64,000 nt of DNA from assembly GCA_964407665.1 (NCBI GenBank), contig CAYOWK010000012.1, forward strand, positions 21,290-85,289, written 5' to 3'. The notes below the pieces were generated by a model. It had not been told where the DNA came from, searched no databases, and worked only from the letters and a program-made list of their open reading frames with translations. Position 1 is the first letter of the stretch, and each line of letters opens with the position of its first letter. The DNA comes from CAYOWK01 sp964407665 (GTDB lineage Bacteria > Pseudomonadota > Alphaproteobacteria > Caulobacterales > Hyphomonadaceae). The translations under genes and the position numbers were made by a program. This document shows, one piece after another, positions 1 to 8,230 of the stretch.

Positions 1-433
1 CGATCTCTGTGCGGGTGCCCGCTGCGTTGTCGACGATGACAAGCTGGACGGAGTCGAGGCCGCGCTCGAAGCTGATGACCTGTTCGCCGAATGTGATGGT
101 GCCGCTGTCCTGCGGGTTCTCGCCGAAGATCGCATCGTTGACCTGGCTGGCCAGCGAGGAGAGCAGGCGGCTCTGCAGCTGCCTGACAAAGAGGTCGGTG
201 GCCGAACTGGCCGAAGCCGCTGCCGCCTTGTAGTCGTTCTGGGCGTTCGCGATCGAGAGCAGGTGAGAGGAGTTGAACGCGTCTCCGCCAAACGACGGGT
301 TGGTGGGCTTGTAGACCAGCGCCTGGCCATGCGCGGGAAGCGAAGAAGCCGTAACGGCGACAAGTGCAGCGATGCCGGCGAGCAGGCGTGACGGCGTTCC
401 TGCGCGGATGCCGATGGGGGCGTTTCTGGCCAT
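1..433 (-). CDS. csgF: Curli assembly protein CsgF (N-terminal 144 residues, cut by window edge)
   Basis: CsgF is the extracellular accessory factor that joins the CsgG secretion pore and helps CsgB nucleate curli amyloid fibres. Reading from ATG at 433, the product starts with a basic N-terminus and a hydrophobic signal peptide that ends near SLPAHGQA. The mature start then carries the family hallmark VYKPTNPSFGGDAFNSSHLL followed by SIANAQNDYK, matching the N/R-P-x-FGG-N segment that plugs into CsgG. Later comes a Ser/Ala-rich stretch and a beta-rich C-terminal part (TITFGEQVISFE, LVIVDNAAGT). The gene runs off the left edge without a stop. A purine-rich stretch (GGAGG) lies a few bases upstream of the ATG. 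Partner genes (csgG, csgE, csgA/B) would be expected beyond the left edge. Confidence 0.88.
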   Translation of the reverse strand, partial: MARNAPIGIRAGTPSRLLAGIAALVAVTASSLPAHGQALVYKPTNPSFGGDAFNSSHLLSIANAQNDYKAAAASASSATDLFVRQLQSRLLSSLASQVNDAIFGENPQDSGTITFGEQVISFERGLDSVQLVIVDNAAGTRTEI

Positions 434-817
434 TCCCGTTCCTCCGGTTATGTTGAATGGGCGCTGAACACCAAAGAGCAAGTTTGGGTCCAACCCGATG
501 GGGGGCGGCCGGCCTGATGCAGAGGGGCTGGCTGCGTTAACCGCGAGAGTCACGGCAGCGCCGCGCTGGAGGCGGGTGTGTGCTGCCAGCTTTGTGTCCG
601 GAGACAAGCGGCAGGCCCTTCGCCAGTTAAGCGAATTGCACCCGGAGGCGCCCGCGCACTCATGGTTAGTGAAACGTTTCGATCCCTTTGGCGGACGTGT
701 GCCTGCCCGAGCGATCAAAAACGGATCAGTTTCGCCAGATTGGATAATTGCTGCGACGCCGCGAGCGCGACGCGAGCATTGGGGCTTGGGCCCGGACGGC
801 TGCAGCGGCGTCCTGTG
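434..817. other. Intergenic region upstream of csgF
   Basis: This 384-base stretch lies between the csgF start and the end of the first MarR gene. Open frames across it on the plus strand continue antisense through the MarR genes and have no recognisable domain. It should contain the csgF promoter, but I cannot point to clear -35/-10 boxes, a repeat or a hairpin. Confidence 0.4.
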
Positions 818-1303
818 TCAGTCCTGTTGTGGGGGCGTGGAGAGTCTGCGGCAGGCGCGGTCCAGTACGCTAAGCGTGATGGCCAGTTCGGCATCCGTGA
901 TGCCTTCGAAGATGTCATTACGGAACCTGGCGGCGATGGTCTGGATTTCGTCCAGAATACTGGCGCCGGCGGGCTCAAGATACACGGCCTTTGCCCTGCG
1001 ATCAGACGCTTGTACCTCGCGACGAATGAGACGTTGTGCTTCCAGTGCGTCGAGGAGTTTGACGAGAGTAGGCCCCTGGACGCCGACCGCTTCGGCAAGT
1101 TCGGCCTGTATGACTCCTGCCGGGCTCCGGGACAGCGTGTACAGCACGTTCCAGCGCGCATCCGTCTGCTCGGTTGCTCGAAGCAGGTCCGTGAGCCGCG
1201 AGCGCCAGCGACGGCCCGTCACCACGATGCTCGCTGCCAGGTCTTCCTGAAGGCGGGGCCTGTCCGCAGGTGTTGCGGATTGCGGGATCGCGAGTCCTGG
1301 CAC
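818..1303 (-). CDS. MarR-family transcriptional regulator
   Basis: A 161-residue winged-helix regulator. The core helix-turn-helix runs from about residue 45 (TDARWNVLYTLSRS) through IQAELAEAVGVQGPTLVKLLDALE to the wing (LIRREVQASDRRAKAVYL), the D-R-R-x-K wing being typical of MarR. The chosen start is a GTG at 1303 with a strong GGGAGG ribosome site five bases upstream. MarR proteins act as dimers that release DNA on binding small aromatic ligands; the ligand and targets cannot be read here. It lies upstream of csgF and downstream of a second MarR gene on the same strand. Confidence 0.85.
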   Translation of the reverse strand: MPGLAIPQSATPADRPRLQEDLAASIVVTGRRWRSRLTDLLRATEQTDARWNVLYTLSRSPAGVIQAELAEAVGVQGPTLVKLLDALEAQRLIRREVQASDRRAKAVYLEPAGASILDEIQTIAARFRNDIFEGITDAELAITLSVLDRACRRLSTPPQQD

Positions 1304-1429
1304 TTTTGCCTCCCCTGTCCGCCTCTACAGGGGCGGATCGTTACCAGTAGCAGGACAAAAGTTTACGATTGGATAAATGCGTTTCTTTTCCGAACTCTGT
1401 GTGAAGCCTGCCCGGTCGCTGTCTGCGGG

Positions 1430-1951
1430 CTATTGCATCTGGAGGAGTCGCAAAAGGGCCGCTCTGAAGTCGCTTGCAGACAAGGGCGCAAGCGCGCTTT
1501 CCACCGCGCTCTCGTTTCTGGCATGAGCGGCCTTGGCTTCGGCAAGAGTGGTACGGCCCTTTTCCGTCAGCGCGAGGATGTTGGCCCTGCGGTCATCCTG
1601 GCACGGCAGGCGGGCGATCAGGCCGGCGGCGACGAGCTCTGAAACAAGAGCCACCAGGTTCGGCTGCTGTATCGAGAGTGCGTCCCCGACTTCATGCTGC
1701 TTCAGTCCCGGATTTTCTTCGACGATCAGCATGACGGAGTAGGTGCTCTGGCGCAGGCCCGCCGCTTCAAGCCGTTCGGCGAGGCGTCCGAGCGCCACGC
1801 CGTTTGCGAGCCTCAGGAGGAAACCAAGGCTGCCAGCCAGTTCCGACTGGGTCAGGCGGCCGGGGTGGGCGCCATCCGTCAGCTGACTGCTGAGGCCCGC
1901 AAATGTTTCAGTGCGCCGCCGTCTGGGCGCCCGTTTCTGCTCGTCTGTCAT
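1430..1951 (-). CDS. MarR-family transcriptional regulator (second)
   Basis: A 173-residue MarR-type regulator from ATG 1951. Signature parts are the recognition region GLKQHEVGDALSIQQPNLVALVSELVAAGLI and the wing RLPCQDDRRANILALTEKG. An upstream in-frame start at 2038 would add 29 residues, but ATG 1951 has a GGTGAAG stretch at proper distance and gives the normal family length. It is divergent from imuA; its start lies about 170 bases from the imuA start, so the two may share an intergenic control region. No evidence ties it to SOS control, which the LexA box on the imuA side already explains. Confidence 0.82.
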   Translation of the reverse strand: MTDEQKRAPRRRRTETFAGLSSQLTDGAHPGRLTQSELAGSLGFLLRLANGVALGRLAERLEAAGLRQSTYSVMLIVEENPGLKQHEVGDALSIQQPNLVALVSELVAAGLIARLPCQDDRRANILALTEKGRTTLAEAKAAHARNESAVESALAPLSASDFRAALLRLLQMQ

Positions 1952-2102
1952 CGGGACTTCACCATCGAGTAGAGCAGATTCACGCGCTCGGTCTGGACCG
2001 CTGCGGCTCATCCTTATGACGATCAGCCTCACTCGCAACCCTGGGGAGATTTACGAGCAGCAGCTTGACTCTTCGCCGCCGCTGAGTCGTTTAGTAGGAT
2101 AG

Positions 2103-2117
2103 GAACAAAAAGGGAAC
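2103..2117 (+). promoter_or_regulatory. LexA (SOS) box of the alphaproteobacterial type
   Basis: The sequence GAACAAAAAGGGAAC fits the direct-repeat operator GAAC-N7-GAAC (the complement of GTTC-N7-GTTC) recognised by alphaproteobacterial LexA. It ends three bases before the GTG start of imuA, so it overlaps the imuA ribosome-binding stretch (AGGG). Bound LexA would therefore sit on the 5' end of the transcript template. Confidence 0.85.
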
Positions 2118-2120
2118 ATT

Positions 2121-2909
2121 GTGGGGTCTGACCTGGCCACTCTGAAAGCGACCCTGGCGCATCTGGAGCGCGGCCGGATGGCGGCGTCTCCGGGTGTGTT
2201 CACGCTTGGCGCGCCTGGTGTGGACGAAGCGCTGGGCGGGGGGCTCGTCAGGGGCGGCCTGCATGAAGTCTATGCAGGGATGGCTGCGGACGCCACGGCG
2301 GCCGCGGGCTTCACGCTCGCACTGGCAGTGCGTGCAGCTGCAGACCGCCCGATTGTATGGGTGCGACACGACTATGCAAGTTTCGAGGGCGGAGGACTTC
2401 ATGCGCCCGGTCTTGTGGAGCTGGGGCTCGATGTAAGCAGGCTGACGCTCGTTCGCACGCGCTCTCCCGCCGACGCCCTAAAGGCAGGCGCGGATGCGGC
2501 TGCGTGCGCCCCGTTGGGTGCGGTCATGCTCGAGATCTGGGGCCAACCGGATGTGCTGGGGCTGACCGCCTCGCGCCGTCTTCTGTTTGCCGCTGAAACC
2601 TCGGGCGTCACGGTGTTGATGCTCCGCGCTGCAGCGCCGCCAGCCGCCAGCGCCGCCACGACACGCTGGCGTGTGGTGACCAGTGCTTCAAGGGCTCTGG
2701 AGGCCGGCGCGCCTGGTCTTCCATCTTTCACCATCTCCCTGCTGCGCAACCGGGCGGGTGCAGCCGGGCGCAACTGGCTTGTGGAGTGGGACCGTGACCA
2801 ACTCTCCTTCAACGAGATCGCGCCGGTGGCTGGCCGTGTGGCTGCCCTTCCTCCCGGTGGACGCGCTGCGCCGGATCATGCGGGAGACGACTGGCGAGAG
2901 GCCGGCTAG
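2121..2909 (+). CDS. imuA: ImuA, mutasome accessory protein
   Basis: ImuA works with ImuB and DnaE2 in damage-induced mutagenesis in bacteria lacking DNA polymerase V. The 262-residue product has the family's RecA/SulA-like look: an N-terminal TLGAPGVDEALGGGLVRGGLHEV loop where RecA-like ATPases carry Walker A but without a clear G-x-x-x-x-G-K-T, then VWVRHD and the late conserved LLRNRAG / W-x-V-E-WDRD segment. The start is GTG 2121, directly after the LexA box. The 3' end overlaps imuB by 116 bases in another frame, giving translational coupling. Gene order imuA-imuB-dnaE2 is the classic arrangement. Confidence 0.92.
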   Translation: MGSDLATLKATLAHLERGRMAASPGVFTLGAPGVDEALGGGLVRGGLHEVYAGMAADATAAAGFTLALAVRAAADRPIVWVRHDYASFEGGGLHAPGLVELGLDVSRLTLVRTRSPADALKAGADAAACAPLGAVMLEIWGQPDVLGLTASRRLLFAAETSGVTVLMLRAAAPPAASAATTRWRVVTSASRALEAGAPGLPSFTISLLRNRAGAAGRNWLVEWDRDQLSFNEIAPVAGRVAALPPGGRAAPDHAGDDWREAG

Positions 2910-4389
2910 GGCGCCGCCGGTTTCTGCTGCAAAAATGGAACGGCTGGTCCTGGTCGAAACAGTGAAGGGGGCGCTGCGTCTTGCCGCAATCAGCCCGGAA
3001 GCTGCGGCTGCCGGGCTGGAGCCAGGCCTGACCCTTGCCGATGCGCGCGCGCGCCTTCCCGATGTAAAGGCTGTGGATCACGATCCCGCCCGTGACGCAC
3101 GCATGCTCGAACGGCTGGCGGACGACTGCGAACGTTTTTCTCCTGTCGTAGCTATCGACGCGCCCGATGGTCTGATCCTCGACATTGGCGGCTGCGGACA
3201 TCTGTTCGGCGGAGAGGCCGAGCTGCGTCTGGCGCTCGGACGGCGCTTTCGCCGGTTCGGCTTTCATGCACGCGCAACGATTGCGGATTCTCCGGACGCC
3301 GCCCGTGCACTGGCTCGGCACGCCCGCATTGCTATCGTGCCGCAGGGCGGGGATCCGGCCTGTATCCGGCGCTTGCCCGTCGCGGCCCTGAACCTTTCCC
3401 AGGATACAAGGACCGCGCTTGTACGGGCCGGTCTGCGCACCATCGGGGACCTCCTGGACCGGCCAAGCCTGCCGCTGTCCGCTCGGTTCTCGGAAGATAT
3501 CGCCCGCCGTCTTGCACGGATGTGCGGCCAGGAAGCCTCGCCTGTCGCGGCGCGGCGCATGGTCCCGGTCTGCACCGTCGAGCGTCGCTTCGCCGAGCCG
3601 GTCGCCCGAACCAGCGATATCGAGGCTGTGCTCGGGGATCTGGTGGGGGAGGCCGCCGCACTCCTCGCGCAGCGCCTGGAGGGCGGACGGGCGTTCGAGG
3701 CCAGCTTCTTCCGCGCCGACGGTGTTGTCCGTCATCTGTGCGTCGAGACCGGGCAGGCGACCCGGGACCAGGGCGCCGTGATGCGTCTGTATAGAGAGAG
3801 GCTGGATGCACTGGCTGACCCGCTCGATCCCGGTTTCGGATTCGACATGATGCGTCTGTCGGTTCTCGTTACGGAGACGGTGGCGTCCGGCCAGATCAGT
3901 CTCGATGGACGGGTACGGGAAGATGGCGAAATCGCCGGGTTGATAGACCGTCTGTCGACCCGCTTCGGTCGCGAGCGCGTGCTCCGCTTCGTGCCGCAGA
4001 ATACGCACGATCCTGATCGCGCCGCGCGGCTATCGCCTGCCGTGGAAACCGGCCGGGCGGAAAGCTGGCTTCCGCCGGAGCCGGGTGAGCCGCCCTTGCG
4101 TCCCCTGCAACTCTTCGATCCGCCACAGCCCATCACGCCGTCTGCTGCCGAAATTCCCGATGGTCCGCCAGCAAGTTTTGCGTGGCGGCGCGTCGTGCAC
4201 CGCGTCGTGCGCGCAGAGGGGCCCGAGCGTATCGCCCCGGAATGGTGGCGGGATAGCGCCGGCGAGGACGCCCGCGATTATTTCCGGCTCGAGGATGCAG
4301 AGGGGCGGCGTTTCTGGGTCTTCCGGACGGGCGAATACGGCGCGGAACGCTCCGCACCGCGCTGGTATGTGCATGGGCTCTTTGCATGA
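2794..4389 (+). CDS. imuB: ImuB, catalytically inactive Y-family polymerase homologue
   Basis: ImuB is the hub of the mutasome: it binds the beta clamp, DnaE2 and ImuA but does not polymerise. The 531-residue product (GTG 2794, GGAG eight bases upstream) has the Y-family palm/finger fold: WLAVWLPFLPVDALRR at the start, then IDAPDGLILDIGGCGHLFGGE at residues 121-141. At that place active Y-family enzymes have S-I-D-E-x-x-x-D; here the DE pair is DG (residues 125-126), consistent with an inactive site. A helix-hairpin-helix-like region and little-finger region follow, then a C-terminal extension ending in RFWVFRTGEYG. It overlaps dnaE2 by ATGA. A longer frame exists back to 2683, but it lies wholly inside imuA. 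Confidence 0.93.
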   Translation: MTNSPSTRSRRWLAVWLPFLPVDALRRIMRETTGERPARAPPVSAAKMERLVLVETVKGALRLAAISPEAAAAGLEPGLTLADARARLPDVKAVDHDPARDARMLERLADDCERFSPVVAIDAPDGLILDIGGCGHLFGGEAELRLALGRRFRRFGFHARATIADSPDAARALARHARIAIVPQGGDPACIRRLPVAALNLSQDTRTALVRAGLRTIGDLLDRPSLPLSARFSEDIARRLARMCGQEASPVAARRMVPVCTVERRFAEPVARTSDIEAVLGDLVGEAAALLAQRLEGGRAFEASFFRADGVVRHLCVETGQATRDQGAVMRLYRERLDALADPLDPGFGFDMMRLSVLVTETVASGQISLDGRVREDGEIAGLIDRLSTRFGRERVLRFVPQNTHDPDRAARLSPAVETGRAESWLPPEPGEPPLRPLQLFDPPQPITPSAAEIPDGPPASFAWRRVVHRVVRAEGPERIAPEWWRDSAGEDARDYFRLEDAEGRRFWVFRTGEYGAERSAPRWYVHGLFA

Positions 4390-7300
4390 GCGCGTCTTCC
4401 CCCGCCTTCAGGAACAATACGGACGCGTCTGGTTATGCCGAACTGGCGGCTGCGACCTGTTTCTCTTTTCTGCGCGGCGCTTCCAGCCCGCAGGACATGG
4501 TTCTCACTTCCCTGTTGCTCGGTCATTCGGGGCTCGGGATCGCCGATCACAATACGGTGTCAGGTGTGGTGAGGGCCTGGAGCGCTCTCAACCAGCTTCG
4601 CGAGGATGGCGAGCCGCCGCCAGAAAAAGTGCGGGAGGGTGGATCGCCGGGCGAATACGCCTGGATCGAGCATCCCATGAGCAGCGACTTGCCGGTGACG
4701 CCTCAGGAGCTGAAAGAGCGCGCTCGCACCTTCCGGCTGGTCGTGGGCGCCCGGCTCGCCTTCTGCGACGGGACGCCGGACATTCTCGCCTATCCGGAAG
4801 ATCGCGGCGGCTGGGGGCGGCTGTGCCGGCTTCTCACACGTGGGAACATGACCCCGGCTCCTGGCAAGGCGCGGCCCATCAAGGGGGAGTGCAGGCTGAC
4901 CCTGGAAGATCTGCTGCGCGATCCCTTCGGACTGTTGCTCATCGTCATGCCTCCGCGCCGTCTGAGCGGACTGGAGGCGGTATTGTCGTCAGTGTCAGCT
5001 GCTGCGCCCGGCGCAGTCTGGCTAGGGGCGGTCCAGTCGCGCAGCGGCAGCGACGCACGCCAGCTTGTCCGGTTACAGACCATTGCCGACCGCGCCTCTG
5101 TTCCCCTCATCGCGGTCAACGACGCCCTTTATCATGCATCCGCCCAGCGAGACCTGCATGATGTCGTCACCTGCATCCGTGAAGGCGTCACCATCCACTC
5201 GGCCGGCCGCCTTCTCGAGGCCAACGCTGAGCGCCATCTCAAGCCGCCGCCCGAGATGCGCCGGCTGTTCCGCAGGGCTCCGGAAGCGATCATCCAGACG
5301 CAGTTGTTCCTGCAGCGGATCGATTTCGATCTTGGGCAGCTAAAGTACGAGTATCCAGACGAACCGGTTCCGCCCGGCTGGACCGACCAGGCCTGGCTGG
5401 AGGACCGCACCTGGCATCACGCCCAGATGCGTTATCCCGAGGCGATTCCGGACAAGGTCCGGCGTCTGCTCGACTTCGAGCTGGCGTTCATCGCCGAGCA
5501 GAACCTGGCCCGCTATTTCCTCACCCTCTATGACATCGTTCAGGTCGCAAAGGAGATGGGCATTCTCTGTCAGGGCCGGGGCTCGGCCGCCAATTCCGCC
5601 GTCTGCTTTGTCCTGGGCATCACCTCAGTTGATCCGGCAAAGTCCGACGTCCTGTTCGCCCGGTTCATGTCGACCGAGCGAAAAGAGCCGCCGGACATCG
5701 ATGTCGACTTCGAACATGAGCGCCGGGAAGAGATCATCCAGCACATCTACAGGCGCTATGGCCGCCACCGCGCCGGTATTGCGGCGACTGTCATCCACTA
5801 TCGCCCGCGCAGCGCCATGCGAGAGGTCGGCAAGGTCATGGGGTTGACCGAGGACGTGACGGCCCGGCTGACCGGGCTCGTCTGGGGAAGCTGGGGCCGC
5901 ACTCTGCCGGATCAGCAGATCGTGCAGGCCGGCTTCGATCCCGCCAATCCCGAAATCCGGCGCGCTCTGGATCTGGCCGGCCGGCTCCTGGGCTTTCCCC
6001 GGCACCTGTCCCAGCATGTGGGCGGCTTCGTTCTCGCGCGCGACCGGCTGGACGAGCTTGTACCGATTGGTCCGGCCGCCATGGATGGCCGCACATTCAT
6101 AGAGTGGGACAAGGACGACATCGACGCGCTGCGTCTGATGAAGGTGGATATTCTGGCGCTGGGCATGCTCACCTGCATCCGAAAGGCGCTGAACCTGATC
6201 GACCAGCATGGCGGTCCCCGTCTGGCGCTTGCGGATGTTCCGCAGGATGATCCCGCCGTTTACGACATGCTCTGCAAGGGCGACTCGCTGGGCGTGTTCC
6301 AGGTGGAGAGCCGCGCCCAGATGAACATGCTGCCGCGCCTGAAGCCGCGCGTGTTCTACGATCTGGTCATCGAAGTGGCGATCGTTCGACCCGGACCGAT
6401 CCAGGGCGACATGGTCCATCCCTATCTACGGCGGCGTAGCGGCCTGGAAAGCGTCGACTACCCGGCGCCTGCGCCGGAATTCGGCGATTCTGGCGAACTT
6501 AAAGAGGTTCTGGGCAAGACGCTGGGTGTTCCCCTGTTTCAGGAGCAGGCGATGAAGCTAGCCATTGTCGCGGCAAAGTTCACGGACGCCGAGGCAAACG
6601 GGCTTCGGCGGGCCATGGCGACATTCCGGAACGTCGGCACGATCCACAAGTTCGAGGCGCTGATGGTCGAGGGGATGACCCGGCGCGGCTATGATCCGGC
6701 CTTCGCCCGGCGCTGTTTCGAGCAGATCAAGGGATTTGGCTCTTATGGCTTCCCGGAGAGCCACGCCGCCGCCTTCGCGCAGCTTGTCTACATATCGTCC
6801 TGGATCAAGCATCATCACCCGGCTGCATTCGCGTGTGCGCTGCTGAACTCGCAGCCCATGGGGTTCTATGCGCCAGCCCAGATCGTCCGCGATGCACAGG
6901 AGCATGGCGTCGATGTGCGAGCGGTCGATGTCAACGCCAGTGAATGGGACAATACGCTGGAGCGTACAGCAAAGGGCGAACTGGCCCTTCGTCTCGGGTT
7001 TCGGCAGATCGACGGGCTCTCGGCGATGGCGCTGCAGCGCATGACCGAAGTTCGCCGGGATGGCTTCAGGGATGTCACAGACCTGTGGAAACGCAGCCGT
7101 CTTCCCGCGGACTCGCTCCGGAAGCTCGCCGATGCCGATGCCTTCCGGTCTATTGGTCTGGATCGCCGAGAAGCGCTCTGGGCTGTCCGCAGGCTGCCCG
7201 CCGATATCCCGCTTCCATTGTTCGAAGCGGCTGACGCAACAGATCTTGGCGAAGAGCCGGGCATGGCGCTGCCGGCGATGTCGCTGTCGGAGCATGTCGC

Positions 7301-7802
7301 GACTGATTACCAGACAGCGCGTCTTTCGCTGAAAGCGCACCCGATGCAGATCCTGCGGCCGGTGTTCGAGGCGGGCGGCGCTTTCACCTGCGAGGCGACG
7401 TCCAGACGGCCGAACGGAGCCTGGACCCGAACGGCCGGCGTTGTTCTGGTCAGGCAGAGGCCAGGCAATGGCAAGGCGATCTTCATCACGCTGGAAGACG
7501 AAACCGGCGTCACCAACGTGGTCATGTGGGCGCAGACGTTCGAGCGGTTCCGGGCAGAAGTCATGGCGTCCCGGCTTCTTCTGATTGAGGGCAGGGTGCA
7601 GCGTAGCCCTGAAGGCGTGATCCATCTGATGGCTGTGCGGGTCCATGACCGGACCAGCGATCTATCGCGGCTGGCCGAGGAACGGGATCCTACAATACAG
7701 CTGTCGCGCGCGGACGAATTCCTTCACCCGCAACATCCGCGTGGCCTCAGTAGCCATCCGCGCAACGCGCGGATCCTTCCGAAGTCGCGCGACTTCCACT
7801 AG
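4386..7802 (+). CDS. dnaE2: Error-prone DNA polymerase III alpha subunit DnaE2
   Basis: DnaE2 (ImuC) is the translesion polymerase of the ImuABC mutasome. The 1138-residue product is of family length. It starts with a PHP domain (YAELAAATCFSFLRGASSPQ, then GIADHNTVSGVVRA) and continues into the C-family palm with GRGSAANSAVCFVLGIT and catalytic PDIDVDFEH; the aspartates are residues 437, 439 and 441. The fingers contain QHVGGFVLAR and SYGFPESHAAAFAQLVY. A C-terminal OB-fold follows (GVVLVRQRPGNGKAIFITLE to LLIEGRVQRSPEGV). Its ATG overlaps the imuB stop (ATGA). Regulation should follow the LexA box at 2103. Confidence 0.96.
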   Translation: MSASSPAFRNNTDASGYAELAAATCFSFLRGASSPQDMVLTSLLLGHSGLGIADHNTVSGVVRAWSALNQLREDGEPPPEKVREGGSPGEYAWIEHPMSSDLPVTPQELKERARTFRLVVGARLAFCDGTPDILAYPEDRGGWGRLCRLLTRGNMTPAPGKARPIKGECRLTLEDLLRDPFGLLLIVMPPRRLSGLEAVLSSVSAAAPGAVWLGAVQSRSGSDARQLVRLQTIADRASVPLIAVNDALYHASAQRDLHDVVTCIREGVTIHSAGRLLEANAERHLKPPPEMRRLFRRAPEAIIQTQLFLQRIDFDLGQLKYEYPDEPVPPGWTDQAWLEDRTWHHAQMRYPEAIPDKVRRLLDFELAFIAEQNLARYFLTLYDIVQVAKEMGILCQGRGSAANSAVCFVLGITSVDPAKSDVLFARFMSTERKEPPDIDVDFEHERREEIIQHIYRRYGRHRAGIAATVIHYRPRSAMREVGKVMGLTEDVTARLTGLVWGSWGRTLPDQQIVQAGFDPANPEIRRALDLAGRLLGFPRHLSQHVGGFVLARDRLDELVPIGPAAMDGRTFIEWDKDDIDALRLMKVDILALGMLTCIRKALNLIDQHGGPRLALADVPQDDPAVYDMLCKGDSLGVFQVESRAQMNMLPRLKPRVFYDLVIEVAIVRPGPIQGDMVHPYLRRRSGLESVDYPAPAPEFGDSGELKEVLGKTLGVPLFQEQAMKLAIVAAKFTDAEANGLRRAMATFRNVGTIHKFEALMVEGMTRRGYDPAFARRCFEQIKGFGSYGFPESHAAAFAQLVYISSWIKHHHPAAFACALLNSQPMGFYAPAQIVRDAQEHGVDVRAVDVNASEWDNTLERTAKGELALRLGFRQIDGLSAMALQRMTEVRRDGFRDVTDLWKRSRLPADSLRKLADADAFRSIGLDRREALWAVRRLPADIPLPLFEAADATDLGEEPGMALPAMSLSEHVATDYQTARLSLKAHPMQILRPVFEAGGAFTCEATSRRPNGAWTRTAGVVLVRQRPGNGKAIFITLEDETGVTNVVMWAQTFERFRAEVMASRLLLIEGRVQRSPEGVIHLMAVRVHDRTSDLSRLAEERDPTIQLSRADEFLHPQHPRGLSSHPRNARILPKSRDFH

Positions 7803-8230
7803 CACTGGGCCACAAACCAGTGACGCGCGTTTCATCACGAGCGTTGATCTTGCGGGCGGCGCCTGTCTGCTAGCCGTCTGCATGTGGCCTGAAAGACGCT
7901 GGCAGGCCGCATTGATCCCGGCATCGCCGGGCGATGATCATCCGACAGGCGCTTTGCGATCCTGTTCGCCTCCTCAGCGTGCGTCTGGCCTGCGCCTTCC
8001 GGGGGCGCCGCTCAAAGACAAGCGGCAGTCGCACGCTTTCCTGTCATTCACGCCTTGCAGCACGGCCTCAGCGCAATTGACGTTGCGCATCGGTGACGAG
8101 CGCCGCCATCGTAAAAAAAAGATCAGGGAAGAGACACTGGGCAGGATTTGAGAAGCCGGGGCGCGTCTGGGGCGGGACGCGCGGGCGCCGTTCAACTGGG
8201 TTCGATGAACCTCCGCGGGGACCACGCAAA
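7803..8230. other. Intergenic region between dnaE2 and the TonB receptor
   Basis: 428 bases. I see one short hairpin, CCCGGC-ATC-GCCGGG at 7917-7931, with no T run, and a run of eight A at about 8113-8120. An open frame crosses the end of this region into the receptor, but its first 46 codons do not look like a signal peptide. No gene is supported. Confidence 0.4.

Noticed and set aside
578..1642. A 354-residue plus-strand frame over both MarR genes
   Set aside because: Antisense to two genes with clear winged-helix motifs and good ribosome sites; no recognisable content.
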